A stretch of 64,000 nucleotides of DNA, taken from the NCBI GenBank assembly GCA_022496805.1, contig CM040096.1, positions 10,355,501 to 10,419,500 on the forward strand. Reading direction: 5' to 3'. The notes below the pieces were generated by a model. The model made no database searches. It had not been told where the DNA came from and worked only from the letters and a program-made list of their open reading frames with translations. Below are positions 23,199 to 35,544 of the stretch, piece by piece. Source of the DNA: Pohlia nutans. Lineage: Eukaryota > Streptophyta > Bryopsida > Bryales > Mniaceae. A program made the translations under genes and the position numbers. The stretch's first letter is position 1. Each line of letters opens with the position of its first letter.

Positions 23199-23508
23199 GG
23201 AACACAAAAATTTCAAAGAATCACCACATTAAGAGTATCTCATTTCAAATCCATTCCAACAAATTTTACTCAAAAAATATTAATTTTTTTTTATAATCAA
23301 ATTTCAAAAGAATTTTTAATTTTAACTTTCAAATTTTATAATTAATTATTGGTGAGAGTATTGGTGAATCAAACTGTACGGATGGAATCTAAAATTCAAA
23401 ATCTAAAACTTTCATTTGTATATCAATTCCAAAGATTCTTCTAAATAGTATTTTATGATGATTTTTCTTAAATCATCAATTCTAAGGACACCATGGTACA
23501 TTTAAAGA

Positions 23509-26107
23509 TTGGTGGCCTTGCCTCTTGGCCACCAAGTCAAACATTCATTAAGTGCAATTTGACCTTCTGAGTCTTGTAATGAAATCATAAGTATTATTAT
23601 GAGTATGGAAATTAAAGATGGTTTTGTGAAAAATTGTTGTGTTTTTTTTTGAAAATGAGAAATTTAGTGAGAACCAAAAAGGACTCCAATTTACTTCACT
23701 TTTTTACATTAAATGCAAGTAATAATGCAAAACATTGCTGAATATGGATGAACATTTTCGAATATCGAGACTAATATTATCTAATAATTGATAGAATTGA
23801 GTTTTTTTGGATTATTTGTACAAAGGTGAATACCAGTAAAATCCAAAATTGTTGAAACAAGGGTTTTAGTACATGACATTGTACAATTTGGGAAAAAAAT
23901 TACTTCTAAAAGTATTGTAATTTGTAAAAAATGAATTGTAGAGCTGACGAGTTCATTGACTCATTTTTTTATCATGTTTTAGGAATTGTTCAATAATCTA
24001 TCAATATTTGTATCTTAAAAGCCATAATCAATCCAAAAATGTATTATTTAAGGCATATGTAAATAAACAAAGAAGTTTCCATAGAAGCTTATAGGTCTTA
24101 GGAATGATCTTTAGAAGCTTCTACTATGTGTTTAAACACTAGCATAAATAGGAGGCAAGAGGGGCTCCTCAATCTTGCCAACACTAGTCGTGGAGCAATT
24201 CACGGTGTTGCCTTGTTATTGAATCATGTTCTAGTTATGAATCCAAGTTCTTTTTATATTTGTAAGAGCAATCTTGAGAGTCTTGTATCTTTTATATTAT
24301 GAACTTTGCATCTTTGACAAATAATTTATGGGATGCAATTTGAATAATTATTGCATTTACCTTGTATAGTTTTGGAGAAATACATGTTCAATAATCACTC
24401 AACTTATTGTATTTGTATTGGACAACCATACAAGTTTTTTTTCCACTTCAAATTCCGAAGATCAAAGATGTTAGTTTACAAGAGTGTATATTAAACATCG
24501 AATTTTGAAAAGTAAAATTTGGTATTCTATACAAATAGAAGCTCATATAAATTTGTGATTAATAAAATAGGCTATATATAATAATTAAGGATTGTGGTTA
24601 AGTACTTTTAGTGGTATTTGTAACAATGAAAGACAATTTAGGAGAGTGAGACATATCAAGTTAGTTTGAGTAGAGACCTAAGACTAATGTCTAGAAGGAT
24701 TTTTGCGCTTTGATCTTATAATTTGTTATCCTACTATAGAGTACAATTTTGGAGGATCCATAAACGATATTGCTAAATTCTACATTGCCATAATCGAAGA
24801 CCTATCACTCTCCAATATCACAGTCTAGTATTTGTAGAGAATATTTGATATTGTGTAGACATGTGATTGAATACTTTGCTTATGGCATGTTCTAAACTCA
24901 TGTACGTTGTTTACCAAAGGGGTGATATAAAAGATTTTTGAGTGTAGTGTTCTTGTTGATAAATTATTCTTCAATAGTACCAATTATTGCAGAGTGTCTT
25001 CATGTTCAAGAATGTTATGTCCAAGGATCATGATGAATAATGTCACCCTAATAACAAGTTCAAAATGTATTGAACTTGAGTTGAAGATCAATGTTACTCT
25101 TGATTTTGTTTTGGCTACTCTTGAGAAATTGTTCCTTACCAGGAATACTATAAGCTGATAGCAGTTTCGGCACTCATCAGAAATGACGTCAATTTCTTGT
25201 CCTGCCACGTCGATTCTTTTAGATGTCACAACCAATCAGAAAGCAACACCTGGCAGCACTGAACGAGGAGTTATCCAAGGAAACCAGCTAAAATCCAATA
25301 TTTTACAAAAGCAACCGGTTTTAGACAAGAACCCATCCGGTTATTACCCATGTTTCACCTAGGTAGCACCCGGGTATCACAAATTTTATTTAGATTTTAG
25401 CCTAAAACTATGAATTTCAACCGGTAATTTGGCAATTCCATTTGGCTGATTTTACACTAACTGCCGGATCTCCCTGTACATTTCCTGGCAGATTCATGAA
25501 ATTTTGAATTAATTTGTGCCGGAACTGCTATCTGCCTATGGTACTCTTGGAAGAAGGGATCCATACCCCTACCGATGTTCCAGAATTTTATAGCCATGGC
25601 AAATGTGATGTTTTGCAATGTGCTCGATAGTATAGTTCGTCAAAAACTTTATTGTCTCTGCCCCACCAGGGGAGAGACTACGGAAATGCTTTGTTTTTCA
25701 GGAGTTACTAGGAGTTACGTGCCTGGACAACAAATAGAAGCTGTAAAGTAAATTTGGGGTAAATACTAAGGCAGAGACTCCGCGACTAGCCCCTTGTTCC
25801 ATACTCTAGTCAGCACTCACTCATGATCCTCAAATTAATGCATTCCGGGTTGCACAAAGAGAGTCCGTACTTCAAAATGATAAAATTGTGCGGCTCAAAA
25901 AGCACTCTCACGAGCGCATTTCTCAAGACAGCCAGCTACATGGGGTGAAGAGATTTTTCGTTTATCCACAGCCATCAATACGCGAAGGCCAACAATCAGA
26001 CACTGTTATATTATACTGCATGCTCAGCTCAGCCATGCCCAATTCAACAGGCCAGGCCACCTAGCAGCATGCAAAGGGGAAAATTCCCTTGTAACGTACA
26101 TACACTT
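23509..26107. other. No gene seen
   Basis: AT-rich to about 25100, then of mixed composition. The frame at 24984-25235 on the reverse strand has no recognisable motif. The stretch 25560-26050 looks less repetitive and could hold unrecognised exons or a promoter, but I cannot support one. Confidence 0.45.
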
Positions 26108-26137
26108 GTACGTCCAGTTTCTGCAGACTGGACGTAC
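26108..26137. repeat. Short perfect palindrome
   Basis: GTACGTCCAGT and ACTGGACGTAC form an 11-base perfect stem around an 8-base loop. It could be a transposon remnant or a protein-binding dyad. Confidence 0.7.
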
Positions 26138-26691
26138 AGTGGCTGTGGGACCTTCTCTTTTTCTCATGGATCCCTCGCTACACGACTTTCAACTTATTGA
26201 TTGAGGCCCGTGTCAGCGGAAAGTAAATCAGTGGGTGGACGATATCATATACTCACAGTACTACACCGTAATCACCATATACCGGTACTGTGGGTGGGTG
26301 AATAGCGTGGGTACATTCATCCATTTGGACAGATTCTCGTCCTTTAAAACAAATTTTCATCCAATTTGGATGAATTTTTATCAATTTGGATGAAAAATAA
26401 TTAATAGTGAAGCCTCTCGTAAATACCGTGGGCCATAGTATTTGGTGATTTTGATGTACCAGTGTTCGTAAAATCGGCTACATTTAGCTTCTACCAATTT
26501 TATTCTTCTACCAAATTGTTGTCGAACTTCAAGAACAAAGAAAATGTGAGCAACTTTTGAAATGATTTTAGCCCAATTTTTAAACGGATAGGAGTCAGTG
26601 TTAAATTTGGCAAACATAAAGCCAATCATATGTCTGTTACATGTACATATTTATCTCTTTAAGACGTGAACTTGTTAAAAATTTGTAACAT

Positions 26692-26913
26692 GTATAACGT
26701 ACCCAACTGTCAGGGTCGGCAAGTCGTGTTGAATAATTATTATTTTTATCCAAATGTTGTGTGGATATTTTCTAAGATTCAGATATGAATAGTCTCTGAA
26801 TTTCTCTTTTTCACCAAAGAAAATGATTTTTTTTGGAAAAAATAATTTCCTAAACATTTAGGCTTCTCTGTTAATAATTATTTTTTCCGGACCTAACGGC
26901 TAGGTATGGTATA
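26692..26913. mobile_element. Worn element of the TACCGTACC family
   Basis: The left part ACGTACCCAACTGTCAGGGT and the right part GACCTAACGGCTAGGTATGG are imperfect complements. The interior shares TTTCTAAGATTC, AAAAATAATTTCCTAAA and TAATTATTTTTT with 41911-42113. Confidence 0.5.
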
Positions 26914-27620
26914 CAATATTTGAAGATTTGAACCCGTCAAGAACAATCACCGATAGTAGTTCTGCGTGTGTAATTTCTAATTGCGTGTATGATTTATAAT
27001 GTCAATTTACCCCAATTTTGTGCTTGACTGAGAGGTCCCCCTATATATTCCAATGACAAAGACATTTAGGCTAATGCACATAGAAAGTACACATATAGAA
27101 AAGGTAACCTCAATTTTTTACATGTAGATTTAGCAAGTAGTACAAAGCATTCTATATGAAGAACATAAGCCAACAATTCTTGAAGTCTTTGTATATTATG
27201 GATGTTTTTTTTTGAAATTTTGTAGTTTGTAGGAATTTTTTTGACGATCTATTAAAAAACATCGTTGTTTTGGCACTTTCAACTAAAATTTCTCATCATT
27301 TTAACAAATCCGGCAACTGACTTGAGGGCCATGTTACCATTACAATGAAGGATCAAAATTTTTTAATGAACACCAAATACTACACTTGGTAATAACTTAA
27401 TTTCTTTACGGATTCCTAAAGCTTGCTTTATTGACGATTGCTTTGATCCATGAAAAAAACTTTTTGCGTGAGAGGTACTCCATACAACATCACATAATAT
27501 TGGTTTGTCTCCTTTCATACAAAATTATGATTTTTTTGGATGTCCATATCATGTATTCAAGGAGTACAACCAATCAAGTAATGATTTATGTTGCTTATTA
27601 GAGATAATTGTGATTTAATT
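26914..27620. other. No gene seen
   Basis: AT-rich sequence with no supported frame and no repeat I recognise. Confidence 0.45.
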
Positions 27621-28246
27621 CCAACTCTAGTTTTCATGTTGTGTTTTTCCTTTGCCCTCCTATAAGTAATTTTATTTTATCGTCAATGGTATACATTGCA
27701 CCATTCTAGATTGATTGAACCACTACGGATTCAAATTTCTTTTATCGATTCGAACATTGGATGTATAGAATAAAAGATATGGAGGTTGGAATTTGATAGT
27801 GCATTCATCCAACTTTGCTAAATTCACATGAGAAACAAAGTGAAATAGATCATCAAACTCAATATGACTTTTTTTTAACTAAAGTCTTGAGTTTTCATGC
27901 TCTATATCATTCAAGCTTTTTTTTTTTTTGCCACAAGATGGATTAGAAAAGACTCCGATAGCTTGAGAGGGGTTTGAAATGGAATGTACATTTGGATTCT
28001 CAAGGTTGCAATAGTCTAATGGGATGTATTTCTGTTTTTCATGCGACTTTCAAAGTTGGATGAACTCACTATTAACTTCCAACCTCCATACCTTTTATCC
28101 TAGACATTCAATGTTTGAGTTGATTACAAAAAGTTCAATCCATAGCCGGGTTCTATTAGTCTAGAATGGTGCAATGTACTCCCTTGATGATTATATACTT
28201 ACCTATAGGAAGTCAAAGGGGAAATACAACATGAAAACTGGAGTCA
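27621..28246. mobile_element. Foldback element with arms of about 200 bases
   Basis: Left-arm blocks CAACTCTAGTTTTCATGTTG, CATTGCACCATTCTAGA and GGAGGTTGGAA recur as complements in reverse order in the right arm (near 28228, 28160 and 28075). The arms are diverged, so the insertion is old. No transposase frame is present. Confidence 0.65.
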
Positions 28247-28329
28247 AAATTAGTTTACCTATTTTCGAGACCTACTTTTGAGAACTTATTATACACACAA
28301 CTTTCTTTCATTTTCACGCTTTCTATACC

Positions 28330-28914
28330 TTAACCTCCAAATGCTTCTAGGCCTTTCCAAATTCGGCAGTTTTGCAAAGATGCATTACAAAATGCAACTA
28401 CGAGGGATATTTTAAACTTGATGTATGAATAAAAGTTGTACATCATGAGTTTTAGATTCTATCTATACAGTTAGATTTATGATTGCTATCACCAATATTT
28501 TGTGTAAAATTTGAAACTCAAAATTCAAAATTCTTTTGTACTTCGATTATGAATAAGATATTGACAATTTGTGGATGAAATTTGTTCTAATGGGTTGAAA
28601 TGTAATACTCTAAATGTAGTGATTTTTTGTAGATTTTTTGATTGTTTAATTTTATGAGTTGACTTTTTCAAAAGCACTTTTGATTCGTTTTGAACTAAGA
28701 TCTTAGAAATTTTTGGTGAATCACTACAGCATGAAATAAGGCATAAGAATTTCACAAATCATCCCCTTTCTAATCGGTTCACACATGCATGAAGCCAACT
28801 TCCTATAAAATCTATAGTAAAAAATCCACACTACAAAAGTGCATGACGAATGAAAAAACATGGATGAAATCTGTACATCGTCCAAAAACGGGCGCTTAGG
28901 CAGTTAAGAGTTAA
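28330..28914. mobile_element. TTAA element, family H (copy 1)
   Basis: It is flanked by TTAA, with left end CCTCCAAATGCTTC and right end GCAGTTAAGAG. It aligns end to end with 56892-57468. The right mini-hairpin is worn (GTCCAAAAACGGGC). Its right TTAA is also the left TTAA of the next element. Confidence 0.82.
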
Positions 28915-29721
28915 CCCTTTAGTGCCTAGCTGACCACATTATGGTCACTACAACGTCCGAAATGCAAATAGCAGAGAATCCGTGAAGAATTGGAACTTCA
29001 GTTTTGAAGTTCAGATTTGCCCACATACATTACGCACCTTCAAGAAAAAAAAAATTTCAATTTGGAATTGTACAACTATCAAAATACCTATCAACAGAAC
29101 GCAAAAATACTGCAAATACTTGAAAATACAGTAAATACTTACAAATACAACATATGTACTGTGTAGTATTTCTTGTGTTTGGAAGTTTGTTATCTTGTTT
29201 TATTTTTTTGGATTGTGTTCTCTTCTTCATCTTCCATTAGTGTGTGTAATCCGATCTTGACTAATGTACCCACTCCTGTCAATTTTCTACGTATAAAATT
29301 TTGTCCTAAACAATACATGGAGAAGTCACTTTCACTTATAAATCTCACAATAATTATGTGTGAGTCTATTTTTGATATGAAAGATTGCAACGGAGAGGTG
29401 TTGACATAGGGCATAGCTGAACTTCTTTGCTTTTATTTTTGAAAATTTACCTCAAATTCTATTTAACTTTGAAGTCACACACCCCCCAAAATCTCGTTTT
29501 TGAGCGTGCATTATACAGTTCAAATACATACTATAATCTTCCGATCCCACCATCGGATGATTCTCAAATTTTGATAAAATATGTGCTCTCGAGTTGAGAA
29601 TAGAATTGTACGGTTACTTTCTAATTTAACTCATTCTATTTTTGGTAGTCTCAACCACAGTGGAAAAATCTACTGAAATCCAGGGCTCTGAGCTACAGTA
29701 CCCTAGGCACTAAAGGGTTAA
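28911..29721. mobile_element. TTAA element, family E (copy 1)
   Basis: It has perfect ends CCCTTTAGTGCCTAG and CTAGGCACTAAAGGG between TTAA duplications. The mini-hairpin GACCACATTATGGTC (28932-28946) is exactly 17 bases inside the left end. Frames at 29173-29414 recur in the second copy and are part of the repeat, not genes. Confidence 0.92.
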
Positions 29722-29837
29722 CGACCTATCATGATGTGTACACAACTTTTACATGTCAAATTGTAAATACGTGTGACAGAAACCCATTACTGATTTCCCA
29801 AGGCAGTGCAATTTGTACACTCAATTGCTGCTCTTTA

Positions 29838-30400
29838 TTAACCCCTAAAGGAGCAAATGTCCTAACTAGGACATTTCAATGTTCGGGTAGGTTCCCATGG
29901 TGTCAATTTTTATTTTTATTTTTTGAAATAAATTTTGTGAATTCGGCATATCAATACAAAAATGGGGATCTATTTTTTTTTGATTCTGGCTTTTTAAGTG
30001 AAAGTTATGAAGCAAAGGGGTTTTTTTGGGGAGAATGGGCAGTGCGGGCAGGGCTCAAAACAAACCTTAAAAATTATTATTTTTCAACTTTGACTGTAGG
30101 ATCTTGTTTTAGATTACCAAAAAAGTGCATGGTAAAATTTTCATAGGATTTGACCGTACAAATTGCAAGATTATAGCGTTTGAAGTGAAGATGAAATTGT
30201 AGTCTTTTTGGATATTTTTTGATCGTCTTTGAAGACATGGGAAAAATTGTTACATTGGTCAAAAAAATTCTTAAATTTTATTTAAATGTTTAATTTGGTA
30301 TTTTCTATGAAGAGAAAAAAATATATTCACAAGAATATGAATAGAAAGAGGTGAAAATAATGCTCAAAAACAGGAAAAACTGCAGTCCTTTAGGGGTTAA
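29838..30400. mobile_element. TTAA element, family F
   Basis: TTAA flanks both sides, with ends CCCCTAAAGGA and TCCTTTAGGGG. GTCCTAACTAGGAC (29859-29872) begins 17 bases inside the left end. The open frame at 29736-30146 crosses the element boundary and is not supported. Confidence 0.88.
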
Positions 30401-30458
30401 TGAATGTGGTGAATAGGACAAATGGGCCTAAGGTATGTGCACTTAAAATTGCCCCACC

Positions 30459-30788
30459 TTAACCCTTAAACGAACCGACCCTTTAAACAAAAGTAGATGT
30501 TAACCTTAAAAATAGATATTAGCATGGCTCAGATGTACATAAGGTGTACATGAGAGGTCCATTGTAAACATAGAATCTACCCAACAAATTTGACATACTT
30601 GCATTTGGTGGCCTCTCCAATATTATCAACATCTACCCATCACAAGAGATTTACTTTAATCGGTTGAGAACCTAATAGGCTGGCAAAGATGAATTGGATG
30701 AAAGTCATCCGAGATTATATGAAAAAGTTATAAGGTTTTGAATCTATTCGTGATTCAATTTTTGAACGCTGGGACGTTTAGGGGTTAA
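30459..30788. mobile_element. TTAA element, family G
   Basis: TTAA flanks both sides, with ends CCCTTAAACG and CGTTTAGGGG. ATTCAATTTTTGAAC (30753-30767), with a 4-base stem, is exactly 17 bases inside the right end. With about 322 bases between its TTAA copies, it is the shortest of the set. Confidence 0.85.
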
Positions 30789-30964
30789 AACGAATAGAAC
30801 AAATTTATTTTGAGGTCAAATTTGGACTATCCACCTCCTTTACACTCTTACATGTGATTACAACTCCACAATCATGTAGTAATTTACGCAATGAGACATG
30901 TACACATTACGATGATGATACAAAAAGAATGTGCAATTTTAGAGTGTCATTATATCGCTTCCGT

Positions 30965-31770
30965 TTAACCCTTTAGTGCTTAGGTAACCACTAAGTGGTC
31001 ACTAGATCACTAGAAAACAAAATGCTGTAAAATCCGTGAACCATCTTAGTCTGATGTCTGAAGTTCAGATGTGTAATTTTTGATTTTGCAGATGATGCAA
31101 AAAGAAAATTTGGAATCTGACTTTCTTAGCTATCCAAATACCTATGTACAAAACACCAAAATATTGCAAATACATCAAAATACAGCAAATACTTACAAAT
31201 ACAATACATGTACTATGTGGTATTTCTTGTGTTTGGAAGTTTGTTATCTTGTATTTTTTTGGATTGTGTTCTCTTGTTCATATTCCATAAGTGTATGTAG
31301 TCTGATCTTGATCAATGTACCAACTCCTTTCTTATTTTAATATATAAATTTTGTCCTAAACCGTACATGGATAAGTTACTCTCACTTATAAAATTCACAA
31401 TATTTATGTATGAGTCCATTCTTGACATAAAAGATTGCAATGGAGAGGTGTTGGCATTGGTCATTGTTGAACATCTTCACTTTCATTTAAAAAAATTTAA
31501 CCCAGATTCTATGTAACCTTGAAGTCACACACCCTCCAAAATCTTATTTTTGAGTGTGCATTATACGGTTCAAAAACATACTATAATCTTCCAATCCAAC
31601 GGTCCAATCTTACCAAGATTTAAGCGACACTTGTTTCATTAATCTATGCTTACATTTATACGGTTGAATACTATTAATAATATCCCTAATTTCAATAGAG
31701 AAAGTTTTAAAAAAACATCACCCAAATAACTGTGGTTTCTCCAGAACCACCCTGTGCACTAAAGGGTTAA
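30965..31770. mobile_element. TTAA element, family E (copy 2)
   Basis: TTAA flanks both sides, with ends CCCTTTAGTGC and GCACTAAAGGG. It aligns along its length with 28911-29721. The left mini-hairpin AACCACTAAGTGGTC starts at 30986, 17 bases in. The right end has a longer stem, GTGGTT (31732-31737) with AACCAC (31745-31750). Confidence 0.92.
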
Positions 31771-31784
31771 AGTGCACATGGAAT

Positions 31785-31985
31785 GTCACACAAAATCATA
31801 ATTATGAATTTGGGTTATGAATTGTATGCAGTTGACAATTGCCAACCATTTTATCATGCAAATTTTAGCTTCTTGCTAGGACTTCAAGAGAATTAGCAAT
31901 CATCAACCTCTTTATTGTGCAATTTTATTTTTTAAAGTGTAAACTTAGTGTATGTGCACTTCTAACCGAAATCAATGTACGTAGA
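31785..31985 (+). repeat. Dispersed repeat, second copy at 57690-57900
   Basis: Shared blocks include ACAAAATCATAATTATGAAT, TTTTATCATGCAA and TTTAAAGTGTAAA in the same order. Function unknown. It is probably an old transposon. Confidence 0.5.
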
Positions 31986-32121
31986 TTCTTTCTATTGTTC
32001 GATATCCCTGGCTGTAGGAGTACCGTATGTTGAGGGTCAGAGTCAGACAACCTAATGTTGACATTGAGTTTCCACGTCAGATTTGAGAGGTCCAAGTCAC
32101 CTTAAACCAATCACAAGACGA

Positions 32122-32127
32122 CACGTG
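32122..32127. promoter_or_regulatory. G-box (CACGTG) in an ABRE-like context
   Basis: GACACGTGGCA contains the palindromic G-box and the ACGTGGC core bound by plant bZIP factors, with a CCAAT at 32108. It lies about 720 bases before the first leader-exon-like cassette of the CASP-like gene. The motif is real; a function in this gene is a guess. CT-rich sequence (32440-32480) follows. Confidence 0.35.
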
Positions 32128-32639
32128 GCACTGTTCGGACAAATGCTAATCAATTTAATGTATGACCATGACGTACTAAGGGTATAGTGTTTTTACTGTT
32201 GTTGTGTCAGGGAATCCAGTGAGAGTGAAAGCAGCTGCACAAACCAAACCAGGGTGGAGGTCTGCTGGAGTTAGCACGAGTACTGTAGACAGTCACAGAC
32301 TCATCATGCACAACGGCGTCCGTCGACCCAGTCTTCCGACACTAATTTGTGGAAATGCAAAAGTACAGTTGATGCCCTAATAACACAGGAGTCTAGACAC
32401 TCAAACACAATGATCACAGCTAGCTAGTCCTGACAATTCCCTCCCTCCCTCAATCAATCTCCTCGCCTCCGTCAGTCAGCCAGTCAGGCCAACAGTGGGA
32501 CAAGTCGTTGGGCCTGCAGCCACCGGAGATGCTATGCCATGGAAGGCTGCAATTATTGTGGCCACCCAGCTGATTTGCACACTAGCACACAATAGACACT
32601 CCCATGCTTCTCTACATTGCCATGCCAGCCCCCTCCTCT

Positions 32640-33390
32640 CCTTGGCCATTCCTGATCACCAACTGCATTCCGGTACTACTAACTCTGAAACCTCTTTTGC
32701 AATTATCGAATCCAAGGAATTATCTCTGTGCATGCGTTTGCTAGCTCATTTTCTCCGCTATGGCGATGTGAATTTGAAGAGTTCAAGTCTAGAGTATATA
32801 TATCTACTACTACACACACTAACGTTTCTGTGTACTTGTTGCAGGAGGCCTAGCTTGCGGTGGTTTCAAGTGCACCTGCATTCAGGTACTAGTAACGTTC
32901 ATGCTATCTGAGCTTCGAGAAATTATCAATTACGAACCTCTGTGCTTGTTCATTCTCTCAGCTATGGCGACCGTGTGAATTTGAACTTGCAGTTCACATC
33001 TAGAGTATATGTACATGTATACACACTAAAGTCGATCTCTGTGTGTGTTGCAGGAGGCCTTGCGGTGGTTCCAGTGCAACTGCATTCAGGTACTAGTAAC
33101 GTTCATGCCACTGAAACCTGTCTCGCAAACATGAGTATTAATTACGGACCTCTGTGCATGCGGGCTATGAATTTGAAGAGTTCACATCTGAAGTTGCTGT
33201 AGACGCTAGTGACGCACTCATGCATCGGAAATCTGTGTTGCAAGTTACATGGAATTTTTACCGACCTGTGTGTTTGCTAGCTCATTCTCTCAAGTAGGGT
33301 GATCGATGTGGGGGCGAACGTGAAGAGTGTACTAAAGTTTAGACTGTGTTGCAGGAGGTGGTTCTAGTACGTAGTGACAGCTGCATTCAG
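32640..33390 (+). repeat. Tandem cassettes that look like duplicated leader exons of the CASP-like gene
   Basis: About four diverged units of roughly 180-300 bases precede the coding exon. Three contain an acceptor-like GTTGCAG, a 36-41 base segment starting GAGG and ending CTGCATTCAG, and a donor-like GTACT: 32845-32885, 33054-33089 and 33355-33390. The first unit keeps only the CTGCATTC..GTACT end. The coding exon itself opens the same way, TATGCAG then GAGGTTCAGGC before the ATG at 33577. Weak homology extends through the flanking introns (AGTATAT, CTGTGCATGCG). Short frames across this region are incidental. Confidence 0.65.
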
Positions 33391-33576
33391 GTACTTTCAT
33401 GCTTGTGAATAAATCTTTGATGACGGGGCTGTGTGCGTGACTAAAATGGACATTTTCTAGTCATAATGGTCTAGTCACAAAAGCCCGTATTTCTTCTAGT
33501 GTTGGAAGGTAGCTTGCCAGCTATGGTGGTGTGAGGTTGTGAGCGTGGATGGTGCATATATGCAGGAGGTTCAGGC

Positions 33577-35179
33577 ATGTCGGGGACTCCAGTGGTGGTC
33601 GTGCCGCGGAAAGGCGTGTACTCGGGCGACGGGGATGGGCACCACCATTACTGGCACCGCCACCACCGCTCATTCCACGCGTGCGCCAGCCTGCTGCTGC
33701 GCCTGCTCACCATCGGCGCCACCGCAGCCGCTGTCATCGTCATGCTGCGAGCCACCACGCGCCTCGACACGCCGTATGGATTCATCCGCGGTCGCTGGAG
33801 GGATTACCCTGCTTACAAGTAACGCCCCTGATTCCATACCTAGCCCTCACCACCTAGTCCCATCAATCCTCGCCATGCCAGTGATTGGTAAAAAGAAACA
33901 GAGGCAAAACTCGATTTTGCTGCCATTGAAGCTTAAGAAAAATCAGACTTGTCTTTCCTCTTCTACTAGTAGACTTTACGGATAACTCTATATTGCCAAG
34001 TCCTGATTCTAATGCTTTACAACAAACAACATTACTCTTCTTCTTGTAAGAAGAACGATGGCCTCAGAGGGGTCATTGTAAATAAAGCGCTTCTTCTGAA
34101 GCCTAGAATGCACTGAGTCTGGGATATGGCAAAGTGCACTCTACACGGCAAAGTACACTATACGTACACGAGAAAGTGCACTGTACAATGCAAAATTCAC
34201 TGTGTGCTGTGCGCTTTGCCGTGTTCCTCTTGTTTGCGAGATTTTGCCCCCTGATTTGTGCATGGTTACACTGCTAATGAGGAAAAATCCGAAAGAAGAG
34301 GAGGCAAAAAGGGGTTGATGTGGAAATGTTAAATTATACTCCAAGATTAGCTTGTCGTGATCCTTCGAGTGTCATATCTTTAGGGTAGCTAGTTGGTTGG
34401 GAGAGTTAAATGCTTGTACTGATTTCGTTTCGCTGTTGTTGCTGCTGATGGTGCTGCAGGTGGTTTATCATTGCGAATGCTGTGGTGTTCGTGTACTCCG
34501 TGCTTGCTGCCATTGTGTCATGTGTCGCTTTGATTGCTCGGAGGGGGCCTCTTAGTTACTCGGGAACCGCATTCCTCACATTACTTGTCGACTTTGTAAG
34601 ACTCTAATGCAAAGTGCTTTTATCTGCTTTATATATAAGTCCTAAGTTCCAAAGTCCCACTTCAAGTTCTACTTAGTGCAATTCAATACTAGTAGGATTT
34701 GGTTAAACTAGTTCTTGAATTTAGTTAAACTCACATGGGTAAAATTTCTTAAAAATCAACACTAAAAGTGGAACTTAGCACCAATAAAAAATATAACAAT
34801 GGAGCTACTTTTAAAGAAATAAGAACGTGGGGCTTGAGATATATAGAGCAAAGCCCCAAGTTCTACTTCAATGCTTTCGTCTTATCAAAGTGGGACATGA
34901 AACATGGTCTAAAGTGGTCCCTTACGATTTGAGTGGATGCAGCTTGCGGCGGCGGCAATCATGTCTGCGGCATCGGCAGCGTTAGCGGTGGCCTTAATCG
35001 CGAGGAACGGCCAATACACCGGCGCCCAATGGCCCACGTTTTGCAACTACGTCACCCGGTTTTGCGATTACGTGCAAGGTGCCATCATCGCCAGCTTCTG
35101 CGCCTTCGGATTTCTGGCGCTGTCGACGCTCCTGGCCGCCTCAGCTCTTCACTGGTTGGCAAGGCTGCATCGTCTGTAA
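33577..35179 (+). CDS. CASP-like four-helix membrane protein, three exons
   Basis: Exons 33577-33818, 34460-34595 and 34943-35179 give 204 residues with matching phases. CASP and CASP-like proteins are plant MARVEL-fold membrane proteins; the founding members organise the Casparian strip, while most relatives have unknown roles. Predicted helices are at about 35-57, 83-106, 114-146 and 171-197, with both termini cytosolic. Family marks are an arginine in helix 1 (R42), an aspartate in helix 3 (D125), and W156, C160, F166 and C167 in the second outer loop (QWPTFCNYVTRFCDY). The N-terminal tail is histidine-rich (DGHHHYWHRHHRSFHA). Exons are GC-rich while introns are AT-rich. Intron 1 holds a solitary transposon end at 33972. 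The start is the first ATG after an acceptor-like TGCAG at 33561-33565. Confidence 0.9.
33972..33990 (+). repeat. Solitary transposon end in CASP-like intron 1
   Basis: GACTTTACGGATAACTCTA is identical to the ends of the foldback element at 62501-62878 and to 63166-63184. No partner end is seen nearby. Confidence 0.7.
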
Positions 35180-35544
35180 TGAGAGAGAGAGAGAGAGATT
35201 GATCAATCGTTCAAATAATAATTTGTTCTCCCGGATGTGCAGATTGTAATATAAACATCATTTGCAGGATACATACATATACATATATACAAAATAATAA
35301 TAATAATATGTAATGTAATCCGTAGCTCATACTACCGGAAGCTGTAAGTAAAAAATCCTCCTCCAAGGAGATGGACATGCATAGGACTGATGCTAGAATC
35401 ACAGAACCCTGGCTGTAGTTTCACTCAATAAGTACTACTGTAGTTGGATCCCTTTTTCCCTTTGAGATTTGACAATGGAAATTTATTGATTAATTTTCCC
35501 ACTCATTGGTGTGTTTGAGAAATAATGATACATACATATGTGGG
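35180..35544. other. Probable 3' untranslated region of the CASP-like gene
   Basis: A (GA)n run follows the stop, then AT-rich sequence with AATAATAATAAT near 35290-35305. No gene is seen. Confidence 0.4.

Larger units (their letters stand above)
22138..23508. mobile_element. TTAA element, family A (copy 3), interrupted
   Basis: It begins TTAA then CCCCTAAATGTC and aligns with the other family A copies. The far end is worn (GTACATTTAAAG). At 22159 the mini-hairpin GTACAGTTTCTGGAC (one mismatch in the stem) starts 17 bases inside the left end. A family D element interrupts it at 22406-23198. Confidence 0.82.

Noticed and set aside
29173..31340. Similar small frames at 29173-29409 and 31080-31340
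   Set aside because: The likeness comes from two copies of one TTAA element; the frames differ in start and length and contain no conserved codon pattern I can see.
32495..32911. 138-codon frame upstream of the CASP-like gene
   Set aside because: It crosses a duplicated leader cassette and a likely splice acceptor, has no domain, and is better explained as leader sequence.
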